IMG/VR virus record: IMGVR_UViG_3300042519_000275
Coordinates: 1-22,875 of that record
Origin: a virus
Length of the DNA stretch: 22,875 bases
Reading direction: 5' to 3' (one strand)
The notes beneath the pieces were generated by a model. That model saw nothing but the letters and a program-made list of their open reading frames with translations, was not told the origin of the DNA and made no database searches. This document shows, one piece after another, positions 7,423 through 14,098 of this stretch. The translations under genes and the position numbers were made by a program. Each line of letters starts with the position of its first letter. Positions within the stretch are counted from its first letter, which is position 1.

Positions 7423-7677
7423 ATGAAACAAAAAATACTAAAAATTGACAAGCTCACTGTATTATTAAGTGATCTCAGAAAGCAAATCCAGGATCTTCAG
7501 GATGAGCAGATGTGTGAAGAGACATTCTACAAGCAATGCATAGAATTCATATCACATAAAGAATATGAAGATTATCTAGTCAAGCACAATAATATATCAG
7601 ATCAAATCAATATGCTGCTAAAGACCTATGCAGTTCTATCAACAGAAATAGCAAGAGTATGTTTAATTTTAATCTAA
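7423..7677 (+). CDS. Small coiled-coil hypothetical protein
   Basis: An 84-residue, highly helical protein with likely coiled-coil heptads (LTVLLSDLRKQIQDLQDEQM and the later NNISDQINMLLKTYAVL). No catalytic or DNA-binding motif is visible. The ATG at 7423 follows the pseudoknot-forming leader and the 12-nt element TAATACCACAAA that also precedes the ERF gene. It belongs to the early operon of small genes. Function unknown. Confidence 0.6.
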   Translation: MKQKILKIDKLTVLLSDLRKQIQDLQDEQMCEETFYKQCIEFISHKEYEDYLVKHNNISDQINMLLKTYAVLSTEIARVCLILI

Positions 7678-7682
7678 GTACC

Positions 7683-7838
7683 ATGAAAAAAGCACAGCAA
7701 AAAGAGAATGAATTTGTATCATTCAGATCACCAGTCAATAGAATGATTAAATGGTGGAAATCAAAAGAATCAGATGATGTGAAAAGTGCATCATTCAACG
7801 TGAAGTTATATCAACAATTTTTAAAAGCAAGAGCATGA
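7683..7838 (+). CDS. 51-residue basic hypothetical protein
   Basis: A 51-codon gene starting 5 nt after the previous stop. The product is basic and helical, with a central tryptophan pair (MIKWWKSKES) and ending FLKARA. Its stop overlaps the next ATG as ATGA, the arrangement used by the neighbouring genes, which argues that the frame is really translated. No function recognised. Confidence 0.55.
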   Translation: MKKAQQKENEFVSFRSPVNRMIKWWKSKESDDVKSASFNVKLYQQFLKARA

Positions 7839-8011
7839 AAACAGCAGCAATATTATTTGTCATGGCAGCCACTACAGTATTATTTTGGTGGGGTGTATGG
7901 AATTGGTTTGAATGGGTGGGTGTTTATGTAGCATTAGCCTGGACAGCAATCATGTTAATTATTTACAAGATAAAAGCAAGAAAAAATGAAGACCTGGAAG
8001 ATCACATATAA
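7835..8011 (+). CDS. 58-residue membrane protein
   Basis: A 58-codon gene coupled to the preceding one by ATGA. It encodes two hydrophobic, tryptophan-rich segments (AAILFVMAATTVLFWWGVW; VGVYVALAWTAIMLIIY) and a charged C-terminal tail (KIKARKNEDLEDH), which fits a two-helix membrane hairpin. Such small early membrane proteins in phages can be superinfection-exclusion factors; this is only a possibility here. Confidence 0.6.
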   Translation: MKTAAILFVMAATTVLFWWGVWNWFEWVGVYVALAWTAIMLIIYKIKARKNEDLEDHI

Positions 8012-8138
8012 ATTCAAGCTAAACAGCAAATCTAAATGGCAAGATGCGTATAGAGTGCTGCAAGCTAACAGCAGAGAGGATGCAATCAAGAAGGCTGACA
8101 TGTGGCCTCCATTAATTAAAGCAGTGCAAGAGATATGA
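7986..8138 (+). CDS. 50-residue small hypothetical protein
   Basis: A 50-codon gene overlapping the upstream membrane gene by 26 nt and joined to the DnaA-like gene by ATGA. The sequence (MKTWKITYKF ... QANSREDAIKKADMW) has a strand followed by a helix, the 'V.A.S.EDAIK.A' pattern common in small ferredoxin-like domains of phage proteins. Function unknown. Confidence 0.55.
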   Translation: MKTWKITYKFKLNSKSKWQDAYRVLQANSREDAIKKADMWPPLIKAVQEI

Positions 8139-8554
8139 ACACATCAATGATAATGGATCTAGCTGAGAAGCATGGACTCAAAGTAAGAAACAGAAAGAGA
8201 GAGCTGGTATATAAGAGATATTATCTTTGGTCAGAGCTTAGAAGATGGCACAGCCTTGATGCCATTGGGAAGATGTTTGGAATGGATCACTGTTCTGTAT
8301 TACATGGACTCAAGCAGCACAACATTTGGATGAGGGCCAAAGACTATGAATATCTAAAGACAATCAATGAGCTGCACAAGGAAGTGCATGAAGATTATCT
8401 GCTACAAATAGAAGAGGACAAAGTGTGGATGTGCGTGGACCATGTATCAGGCAATATGATCACATTGACGCTGAAGCTCAATACAGACGATTCTAGCCAC
8501 TTTCTCGACAAGAGTGGATACATTACTAGGGAGGACTTAAAAGAATTGCTATGA
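8135..8554 (+). CDS. DnaA domain IV-like DNA-binding protein
   Basis: A 139-residue protein. Residues ~18-62 resemble the DnaA C-terminal DNA-binding domain: RNRKRELVYKRYYL and then SLDAIGKMFG-MDHCSVLHGL (40-59), close to the DnaA signature 'S..eIG..FG.rDHsTV.ha'. There is no AAA+ ATPase domain; residues 65-139 are an unrelated soluble part with strands (WMCVDHVSGNMITLTLKL). It lies two genes upstream of the repeat-rich origin candidate and the replicase, so it could recognise origin sites or compete with host DnaA. The motif match is visible; the role is inference. Confidence 0.7.
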   Translation: MNTSMIMDLAEKHGLKVRNRKRELVYKRYYLWSELRRWHSLDAIGKMFGMDHCSVLHGLKQHNIWMRAKDYEYLKTINELHKEVHEDYLLQIEEDKVWMCVDHVSGNMITLTLKLNTDDSSHFLDKSGYITREDLKELL

Positions 8555-8805
8555 GGAACAAATTAAGACGAATGTCAGCTATTGTATATTGCCTTCAACA
8601 AAGGCCGTACACAATTACAAGACTGCATACCAGGATAAATCATATCCTATCCGATAATTATAGTCAGTCATCCATTGAGAAAGATATCTTTATGCTCAGA
8701 GAAGAGTTTGATTGCCCCATTGAGAAATGTCCAGCTGGACTGGTGATCCTAGAGGACTATGACTTCATTGCTAAGCTCACAGAATGGGTGCAGCTGTATG
8801 AATAA
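8551..8805 (+). CDS. Winged-helix (WYL/HTH_11-type) DNA-binding protein
   Basis: An 84-residue protein whose residues ~5-65 resemble the N-terminal winged helix of WYL/DeoR-type regulators: RMSAIVYCLQQRPYTI, then TRLHTRI..ILSDNYSQSSIEKDIFML (shown in part) and a wing 'GLVILEDY'. The effector WYL domain is missing, so it is a minimal DNA-binding unit. It is coupled by ATGA to the DnaA-like gene, and its stop is followed within a few bases by the palindromic repeats, which may be its operators. Confidence 0.65.
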   Translation: MRNKLRRMSAIVYCLQQRPYTITRLHTRINHILSDNYSQSSIEKDIFMLREEFDCPIEKCPAGLVILEDYDFIAKLTEWVQLYE

Positions 8806-9050
8806 TAGGTGTGCACATTGCACACTTGCACAGTGCACACTAGATATTTTGTAAAAAATTACCAAAGAAAAAAAGTGAAAAAACAAAAAAGGTGTGAAAA
8901 GTGTGCACTTTGCTCTGTATCCCTTATAAACACTGAGAAAATGGTGTGAAATTAGGTGTGAAATTAGGTGTGCACATTGCACACCTTGCACAGTAAGAAA
9001 TTAATTAATATTAATATCATGAATAATAAAGTTTTTTTTATATTTGTACA
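8806..9050. repeat. Palindrome/iteron block, candidate replication origin
   Basis: This is the core of the only non-coding stretch over 300 nt (8806-9143). GTGTGCA-CAT-TGCACAC occurs at 8809-8825 and again at 8968-8984, the second extended to GGTGTGCA/TGCACACC (8967-8985). A further palindrome TGCAC-A-GTGCA is at 8827-8837. GGTGTG occurs at 8808, 8890, 8943, 8955 and 8967, the last three with 12-nt spacing (GGTGTGAAATTA twice in tandem). An A+T-rich segment (8995-9045) follows. Together with the DnaA-like protein and replicase on either side, this fits an iteron-type origin, or an operator array. Confidence 0.6.
9039..9046 (+). promoter_or_regulatory. Putative promoter -7 element for the replicase gene
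   Basis: TATATTTG matches the Bacteroidetes -7 consensus TAnnTTTG. No TTTG is present at the expected 19-nt distance upstream, so the promoter may be weak or need an activator bound at the adjacent repeats. Transcription would start near 9053, giving a ~90-nt leader. Confidence 0.5.
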
Positions 9051-9082
9051 TCCTATGCAGAGGATAGTTAAGAAATTATTGA

Positions 9083-9128
9083 AGGCTCTTTCGGCTAGTA
9101 GTGCTGCATCACGAAAACTGAAGGGGCT
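9083..9128 (+). promoter_or_regulatory. Structured leader hairpin before the replicase gene
   Basis: Arms 9083-9094 (AGGCTCTTTCGG) and 9118-9128 (CTGAAGGGGCT) can form 11 pairs with G9085 bulged and several G-U pairs, enclosing a 23-nt loop. It is followed by a T/A-rich tract (TTTATATTTTAT). The shape is that of a weak attenuator or terminator-like element in the leader, 16 nt before the ATG at 9144. Confidence 0.4.
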
Positions 9129-9143
9129 TTTATATTTTATCTC

Positions 9144-11372
9144 ATGACTAAATCATATCTAAGAAAGTTAGCCTCACTGGGTTATTCAATAATACCAGTG
9201 GACCAAGATAAAAGGCCAATAGGATCATGGAAAATAAACCAAACAAAGGCAAGATCAGCTGATGAGGTTGAGCAATTGGATTCACCATTGTATGGATTAG
9301 TTACTGGTGTTAATGATGTGGAATGCATTGATGTTGATCTCAAGGTCATTGTCGGACTGCAAGAGCAGAAAGAATGGTGGAAAGAATATCTATCTTTTAT
9401 CAATGACAATATTGAGGACTTCGCTGATAAGGTAGTAATTGCCAAGACAAAGAATGCTGGATATCATATTCTGTACAAGTGTAAATTTCCAGCTGGCAAT
9501 ACAAAGATAGCTACATTAAAAGGCAAGAAAGAGGCTATTATTGAATCAAGAGGCACTGGAGGAATGGTGGTGCTATATGATAATTTTTTGTATCAGAAAA
9601 GCTATCATGAGATTGACTATATCAGTGAACAAGAGAGGGATATCATTTGGTCCATATCAAAGACATTCAATCACATTGATAATGTCAAGATTGATGCTCC
9701 TAAAAAAAGTGAATACAAGGCCACATCAGAGAATGATATCACACCTTGGGTTGACTATAACTTGAGACATTCAGCAATGGACCTAATCAGTGATGAGTTT
9801 ACTATTGTAAGGAATACATCCACAAACTACATCATCAAGAGACATGGTGCCACATCACCACATTCAGGATATGTCTACAAGGATAGTGGATGCATGTATC
9901 TATTCAGCACTGGAACATTGTATCCTAATGAGCAGCTGCTGTCACCATTTGCAATTTATGCCTATAAGTATCACAATGGTGATATGACAAAAGCAGCATC
10001 TGATATCTATTCTCAAGGATATGGTACCAGGAAGATTCCTAAAGTAGACTTCAAGAATGAGGTGCCTGAAGTACAGATTGATAGAATACAATTCCCTCTT
10101 GACATCTTTCCTCATGAGATCCAGCAGTACATCATTGAGTCAGCCAATACATTAGGTTTGTCAATTGATTACATGGGATCAGCTTTCATTTGGATGGCAT
10201 CAGTTATCATTGGTAATTCTGCTAGGATTGAAGTCAAGCCAGGATGGCAAGAGATTGCAACAGTATGGATTGCGATAGTTGGTAAACCAGGTATAGGAAA
10301 AACGCCTTCTATCAATCAGATGATTTTCCCATTGAGAGAGGTGAATGTCAGAGAGCAGAAAGAATATGTGAAGCAATATGCCAAGTGGAGAGAATATGAG
10401 GCACTGGATAAGAAAGAAAAGCAATATGCTGAAGAGATAACAAAGCCAGTTAGTAAGCAGTTTCTTGTTGGTGATATTACTCTTGAAGCTCTTGTGGACC
10501 TACATGAGCAGAACCCCAATGCTGTGGGAATATTTAAGGATGAGCTCGCTGGATGGTTTAAGGACATGAACAAGTACAGACAAGGATCTGATCTTGAGTT
10601 TTGGCTATCATCATGGTCAGGCACTAGCATATCTTTGAATCGTAAAACATCCAAGAGTGCATTTGTTGACAAGCCATTCATTCCAGTGCTAGGCGGTATA
10701 CAGCCATCAGTATTTGAGGACTTCACCACTGGTGACAATAAAGAGAATGGATTTGTGGATAGGATTCTCATCAGTTATCCTGAGCTAAATGTAAACCACT
10801 ATAATAACAAGCATATTGAAGAGGATATTATTGAATGGTATAGATCCTTTGTCATAAACTTTAGAGATTCTATACAGCGCAATCTGTTGAAATTTAATGA
10901 CAAAGGTGAGATTGAATCAACAGTATCTAAGTTTGAAAGCAAGGCAGTAGCTGAATGGATACGGATCCATGATCAGATTACTGATATTCAGAATTCAGAT
11001 GATGAGAATGAGTACATGAAATCAATGCTACCTAAACAAAAGAGCTACATCCCAAGATTCGCATTGATAATCAACACAATTTGGTCAGCATTTGATGACT
11101 CAATCAAGATGGGTATAGTAAAAACTGATAGTTTATTGAGAGCTGAAAAGCTATCTCATTATTTTATCAACATGAGTAAGTTAGTAAAAAGAGATGTTAA
11201 AGAGAAAAACAATCTCAAGCAGATAGCAAGATCAGCTGGATCAAATACTCATGATCAATTCATGGCCATGTATAAAGCAAATCCAAATATTAATCGCACC
11301 ACAGCATCTGAGATCCTTGAAGTATCTAGGAGGACAATTCAGAACTGGGTTAAAAAACTAGAGAAAGAATGA
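9144..11372 (+). CDS. PrimPol-DUF3987 primase/helicase replication protein
   Basis: A 742-residue fusion replicase. Residues ~1-160 resemble a bifunctional primase/polymerase (PrimPol) domain: GYSIIPVDQDKRPIGSW (13-29), the acidic motif CIDVDLK (61-67, Asp63/Asp65), NAGYHILYK (104-112, His108) and IESRGTGGMVVLY (133-145). After a middle region, residues ~320-690 are a DUF3987-type P-loop ATPase: Walker A GKPGIGKT (380-387), a Walker-B-like GIFKDE (462-467), and PVLGGIQP (514-521). The last 30 residues (NINRTTASEILEVSRRTIQN onwards) form an HTH. It would prime and unwind phage DNA at the adjacent origin candidate. Confidence 0.88.
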   Translation: MTKSYLRKLASLGYSIIPVDQDKRPIGSWKINQTKARSADEVEQLDSPLYGLVTGVNDVECIDVDLKVIVGLQEQKEWWKEYLSFINDNIEDFADKVVIAKTKNAGYHILYKCKFPAGNTKIATLKGKKEAIIESRGTGGMVVLYDNFLYQKSYHEIDYISEQERDIIWSISKTFNHIDNVKIDAPKKSEYKATSENDITPWVDYNLRHSAMDLISDEFTIVRNTSTNYIIKRHGATSPHSGYVYKDSGCMYLFSTGTLYPNEQLLSPFAIYAYKYHNGDMTKAASDIYSQGYGTRKIPKVDFKNEVPEVQIDRIQFPLDIFPHEIQQYIIESANTLGLSIDYMGSAFIWMASVIIGNSARIEVKPGWQEIATVWIAIVGKPGIGKTPSINQMIFPLREVNVREQKEYVKQYAKWREYEALDKKEKQYAEEITKPVSKQFLVGDITLEALVDLHEQNPNAVGIFKDELAGWFKDMNKYRQGSDLEFWLSSWSGTSISLNRKTSKSAFVDKPFIPVLGGIQPSVFEDFTTGDNKENGFVDRILISYPELNVNHYNNKHIEEDIIEWYRSFVINFRDSIQRNLLKFNDKGEIESTVSKFESKAVAEWIRIHDQITDIQNSDDENEYMKSMLPKQKSYIPRFALIINTIWSAFDDSIKMGIVKTDSLLRAEKLSHYFINMSKLVKRDVKEKNNLKQIARSAGSNTHDQFMAMYKANPNINRTTASEILEVSRRTIQNWVKKLEKE

Positions 11373-11572
11373 AACAGATATCAATCATCATGATCCTAGC
11401 TTGGTCTGCAATCTTTGCCCTATTCATCAGTAAATTGTCAGAGCAGAAGAAAGTATTACCAGCTGAAGAGCACAAATTTACATTTGTAAACGAACAAGAC
11501 TGGGCAAGAGATACAACTTTGGCACCAGGTAAAACATTAACACTAGATAGAATCTATGAACAAGGAAAATAA
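11369..11572 (+). CDS. Small single-pass membrane or exported protein
   Basis: A 67-residue protein with an N-terminal hydrophobic helix (residues 4-21, ISIIMILAWSAIFALFIS) and a polar C-terminal part outside or inside the membrane. No lipobox is seen. It is ATGA-coupled to the replicase gene and overlaps the nuclease gene by 17 nt. Function unknown. Confidence 0.55.
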   Translation: MKQISIIMILAWSAIFALFISKLSEQKKVLPAEEHKFTFVNEQDWARDTTLAPGKTLTLDRIYEQGK

Positions 11573-12020
11573 ACAAAGACTAATTGATCTTGAGACAGCA
11601 CATCTCAAAGAGAAATATCCATCAATGCCTGAATTCGCACTGGCTAAAACTAAGTGGGCCGACTCATCAGCCAATGCTCTGACTAAATCAGTGGTTTCAT
11701 TCATCAACTTATCAGGCTATCAAGCTGAAAGAATCAATACTACTGGAATGTGGAGGCAAGGAGCCAAGCTGAAGGTAGGTGAGGGCACAAGACAGATGCC
11801 GGGCAAGTGGACTAAAGGAACCGGTACAAAGGGATCTGCTGACATATCAGCCACAATCAATGGCAGATCAGTGAAGATTGAGATTAAGTATGGCAAGGAT
11901 AGACAGTCTGAAGCACAGATAAGATATCAAGAAATGATAGAGAAAGCTGGAGGAACATATCTGATTGTTAAGTCATTTGATGAATTTATTCAATGGTTTG
12001 ATTTGTTTATCTCAAAATAA
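11556..12020 (+). CDS. VRR-NUC-type PD-(D/E)XK nuclease
   Basis: A 154-residue nuclease of the PD-(D/E)XK superfamily, VRR-NUC style. After an N-terminal helical part, the catalytic signature is seen as GTKGSADISA (90-99, Asp96), VKIEIKYG (106-113, Glu109-x-Lys111) and QSEAQIRYQEMIEKAGG (117-133), which holds the Q-x(2)-Y helix, then TYLIVKS. Such proteins in phages are suspected Holliday-junction or flap nucleases. It sits between replicase and the ERF recombination operon, consistent with a role in resolving replication or recombination intermediates. Confidence 0.82.
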   Translation: MNKENKQRLIDLETAHLKEKYPSMPEFALAKTKWADSSANALTKSVVSFINLSGYQAERINTTGMWRQGAKLKVGEGTRQMPGKWTKGTGTKGSADISATINGRSVKIEIKYGKDRQSEAQIRYQEMIEKAGGTYLIVKSFDEFIQWFDLFISK

Positions 12021-12032
12021 TAATTATATTTG
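12002..12032 (+). promoter_or_regulatory. Bacteroidetes-type promoter for the recombination operon
   Basis: TTTG at 12002-12005, exactly 19 nt, TATATTTG at 12025-12032. This is a perfect consensus match with the same spacing as the early promoter at 7057. The -33 box lies inside the 3' end of the nuclease gene. Predicted start is about 12038-12041, giving a very short leader (about 15 nt) before the ATG at 12055. Confidence 0.85.
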
Positions 12033-12054
12033 TTGAAATTTAATACCACAAATT

Positions 12055-12588
12055 ATGGCAACAGTTAAAGAAAAGGAGAGTGCAGCTCCGGTACCTATGT
12101 ACAAAAAACTGCATAACGCAAAGCTGGCAATCGGCAAGGTCCACAAGAATGCTCAGTCACATCATTCAAGATACGCAGATCTCAACGCTGTACTAGATGC
12201 ATGTGAGAATATTCTGATGGAGAATGGACTGATCATCATGCAGCCTATCATTGACCAAATGGTCTATACCAAGATCATAGATGTGGACACTGGTGAACAT
12301 GTAGAATCAATGATGAAACTGCCTGACTTACAGAATCCCCAGCAGCTAGGTAGTGCCATTTCTTACTATCGCAGGTACACATTGACCAGCATCCTATCAT
12401 TGGCCGCAACAGATGACGATGGCAAGGCAGCAAGTAAGGCAACAGAAGAGCCAAAGCCAGCAGCTAAGACATCACTTACAGATGAGGCATTTGGCAGAGC
12501 ACTGGCTAAGATTGCAAGAGGTGAGTATACAGCAGAGGAGTTGAGAACAAACTATTTATTAACTAAAGATCAGGAGGCAAGACTATGA
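12055..12588 (+). CDS. erf: ERF-family single-strand annealing protein
   Basis: A 177-residue ERF superfamily recombinase that anneals complementary single strands. The core (residues ~14-125) includes YADLNAVLDACENILMENGL (40-59) and the hallmark GSAISYYRRYTLTSILSLAA (99-118) followed by TDDDG (119-123). A low-complexity Lys/Ala/Pro linker and a short helical C-terminus follow. It is the first gene behind a perfect promoter and is followed two genes later by a matching exonuclease, the usual annealase-exonuclease pairing. Confidence 0.88.
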   Translation: MATVKEKESAAPVPMYKKLHNAKLAIGKVHKNAQSHHSRYADLNAVLDACENILMENGLIIMQPIIDQMVYTKIIDVDTGEHVESMMKLPDLQNPQQLGSAISYYRRYTLTSILSLAATDDDGKAASKATEEPKPAAKTSLTDEAFGRALAKIARGEYTAEELRTNYLLTKDQEARL

Positions 12589-12791
12589 AAGCAATGGCAA
12601 TACAACAGATGCTAGAATTCATGCAGAGTGATGAATGGATTTTAATTAGTGACGATCTCAGATCAGAATGGATAAAAAACTTCTATCAGAAAGCTAAGCT
12701 AGAGATAATGACAGCCTATATTGATGGCAAGTACAAGTCAGAAGGCTATGAGAATTCAGAAGATTACATCAAACAAAACTTTGAGATATGA
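12585..12791 (+). CDS. Small hypothetical protein in the recombination operon
   Basis: A 68-residue helical, mildly acidic protein (MQSDEWILISDDLRSEWIKN; DGKYKSEGYENSEDYIKQNF). It is coupled by ATGA overlaps to both the ERF gene and the exonuclease gene, so it is translated with them. No family recognised; a small partner of the recombination proteins is possible. Confidence 0.6.
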   Translation: MKAMAIQQMLEFMQSDEWILISDDLRSEWIKNFYQKAKLEIMTAYIDGKYKSEGYENSEDYIKQNFEI

Positions 12792-13420
12792 AATGGCATC
12801 CATCAAGTATAGGTAAGATCATGACAAACGCTAGAAGCAAGTCAGAGGTCCTATCAGAAACAGCAAAGAGTTACATCAAGTCAATTGCAAAGCAAGACTT
12901 TTACGGCTATAATATTGAGCTGAATAACAAGTACATCATTAAGGGCATTGAGCAAGAGCAAGACAGCATTGATCTAGTCAATGCAGTGAGATTCACTGAC
13001 TACAAAAAGAACAAGGTCAGACTAGAGACTGAACTGATGACTGGTGAATGCGACATCCTACTGGATGATGCTATCATTGACATCAAGACATCTTGGTCAT
13101 TAGAGACATGGCCAGCAACAGCAGAGGATGGTGATGAGTCACTTTATGAATGGCAAGGCAGAGCCTACATGTATCTGTATCATAGGCCATCATTTGAACT
13201 GATCTACTGCATGGTGTCAACAGATCCTAAAAATGATCTAGGACTGCTTAATCAGTGGGATAACATGTCATTGCATAGAGTGGATCATATTGATGCAGCA
13301 AAACGTATCACAGTCATCAGATATGAACGTGACATTGAGCTTGAGCTGGCAATGCTGGAGAGACTCAGACATGCATCAGAATTCTATGTGCAGTATATTA
13401 ACAAGCTAAACAATAAGTGA
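12788..13420 (+). CDS. PD-(D/E)XK exonuclease (YqaJ/RecB-like)
   Basis: A 210-residue recombination exonuclease. It starts 'MKWHPSSIGKIMT', as in phage-type nucleases with an N-terminal 'RPSSLGKIMT' helix. A helix carrying the acidic GIEQEQDSI (53-61) comes first; then GECDILLDDAIIDIKTSW (86-103) gives Asp89 and the Asp98-x-Lys100 pair, and EWQGRAYMYLY (121-131) the QxxxY motif. It would resect dsDNA ends to make single strands for the ERF protein encoded just upstream. Confidence 0.82.
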   Translation: MKWHPSSIGKIMTNARSKSEVLSETAKSYIKSIAKQDFYGYNIELNNKYIIKGIEQEQDSIDLVNAVRFTDYKKNKVRLETELMTGECDILLDDAIIDIKTSWSLETWPATAEDGDESLYEWQGRAYMYLYHRPSFELIYCMVSTDPKNDLGLLNQWDNMSLHRVDHIDAAKRITVIRYERDIELELAMLERLRHASEFYVQYINKLNNK

Positions 13421-13602
13421 TGGAAGTAGTACAAGAGCATGTATATGATATCAAGTCTGAATCAATGTATTGGAGGGTTTATTTTACTCAAATATCTTTA
13501 ATACCTTTGACAAATGAGGAATATCATGAGGTGTCTGCTAAGCTGGATCAAATCCTTGAGGACTTGGAGACCAGGAGAAAATTTATGGGTACTGGTAATT
13601 AA
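13420..13602 (+). CDS. Small hypothetical protein
   Basis: A 60-residue protein; the ATG at 13420 (TGATG junction with the exonuclease stop) is preferred over an in-frame GTG at 13417. The N-terminal half is beta-like with aromatic residues (SESMYWRVYFTQISLIPL); the C-terminal half is an acidic/basic helix (AKLDQILEDLETRRKFM). No family recognised. Confidence 0.55.
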   Translation: MEVVQEHVYDIKSESMYWRVYFTQISLIPLTNEEYHEVSAKLDQILEDLETRRKFMGTGN

Positions 13603-13626
13603 TTTAATCTATAGAAACAAATAAGT

Positions 13627-13902
13627 ATGGAACAGAAAATCAACAGTGGAGCAATCTTCAAAAACGATAAGAAGACTGCCGACAATCAGCCTGACTACAG
13701 AGGCAAGATCAATGTAGAAGGCAAGGAGCTTGAGATCTCACTATGGGTGAAGACAGCTCAATCAGGAGTTAAGTACATGAGTGCAGCAATCAAAGAGCCA
13801 TGGGTAGCACCAGCACCAGCACCAGCACCGGTATTGCAGAATACAAGTGAAAAAATAAAGTCAGCAGCAGATGAGTTATTTGAAGATGACCTTCCCTTCT
13901 GA
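13627..13902 (+). CDS. SSB-like (DUF736-type) ssDNA-binding candidate
   Basis: A 91-residue protein. Residues 1-~58 form a small OB-like beta domain (SGAIFKNDKKTADNQPDYRG, then EISLWVKTAQSGVKYMSAAI), resembling short DUF736-type proteins. A Pro/Ala repeat linker (APAPAPAP) and an acidic tail ending EDDLPF follow. That tip closely resembles the SSB C-terminal peptide (DDDIPF) that recruits partner proteins. Position behind ERF and exonuclease supports an ssDNA-binding function. A-rich, SD-less leader before the ATG. Confidence 0.65.
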   Translation: MEQKINSGAIFKNDKKTADNQPDYRGKINVEGKELEISLWVKTAQSGVKYMSAAIKEPWVAPAPAPAPVLQNTSEKIKSAADELFEDDLPF

Positions 13903-14098
13903 TGTGAGCCTAAGTGATTGGATGAGAGGAGAGCTTCACAAGAGGCTCTCCAATCGTTACAAGTTGACTCATCTGTCAGAAGATAGTGATCTTAACTATT
14001 CACAGCTATGGCGGTTTTGTAATAGCAAGCCAGTATCAGAACAATTTCTCAATGAGGTATTCAAATATTTAATAACTTCGGGATGTGTTTTGGAATAA
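13886..14098 (+). CDS. Small HTH-like protein
   Basis: A 70-residue protein if started at the ATG 13886, which overlaps the SSB-like gene by 17 nt; an in-frame ATG at 13871 would add five residues. The segment LSNRYKLTHLSEDSDLNYSQ with the following LWRFCNSKPVSEQFLNEV resembles a Cro/lambda-repressor-like helix-turn-helix. It may regulate the operon or the late switch together with the adjacent sigma-like gene. Assignment is moderate at best. Confidence 0.5.
   Translation: MTFPSDVSLSDWMRGELHKRLSNRYKLTHLSEDSDLNYSQLWRFCNSKPVSEQFLNEVFKYLITSGCVLE

Noticed and set aside
8923-8931. TTATAAACA as a DnaA box near the origin candidate
   Set aside because: Two mismatches from TTATCCACA in the central positions and only a single copy; the GGTGTG/GTGTGCA repeats are the better candidate sites.
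10316-10771. Minus-strand open frame of 151 codons inside the replicase gene
   Set aside because: Fully inside the DUF3987 ATPase domain; its composition (Ser/Leu/Cys-rich) is that expected of the reverse complement of a real gene.
13807-13830. Short CAGCAC-type tandem repeat as a CRISPR or iteron
   Set aside because: It encodes the Ala-Pro linker of the SSB-like protein and has no spacers; ordinary low-complexity coding sequence.
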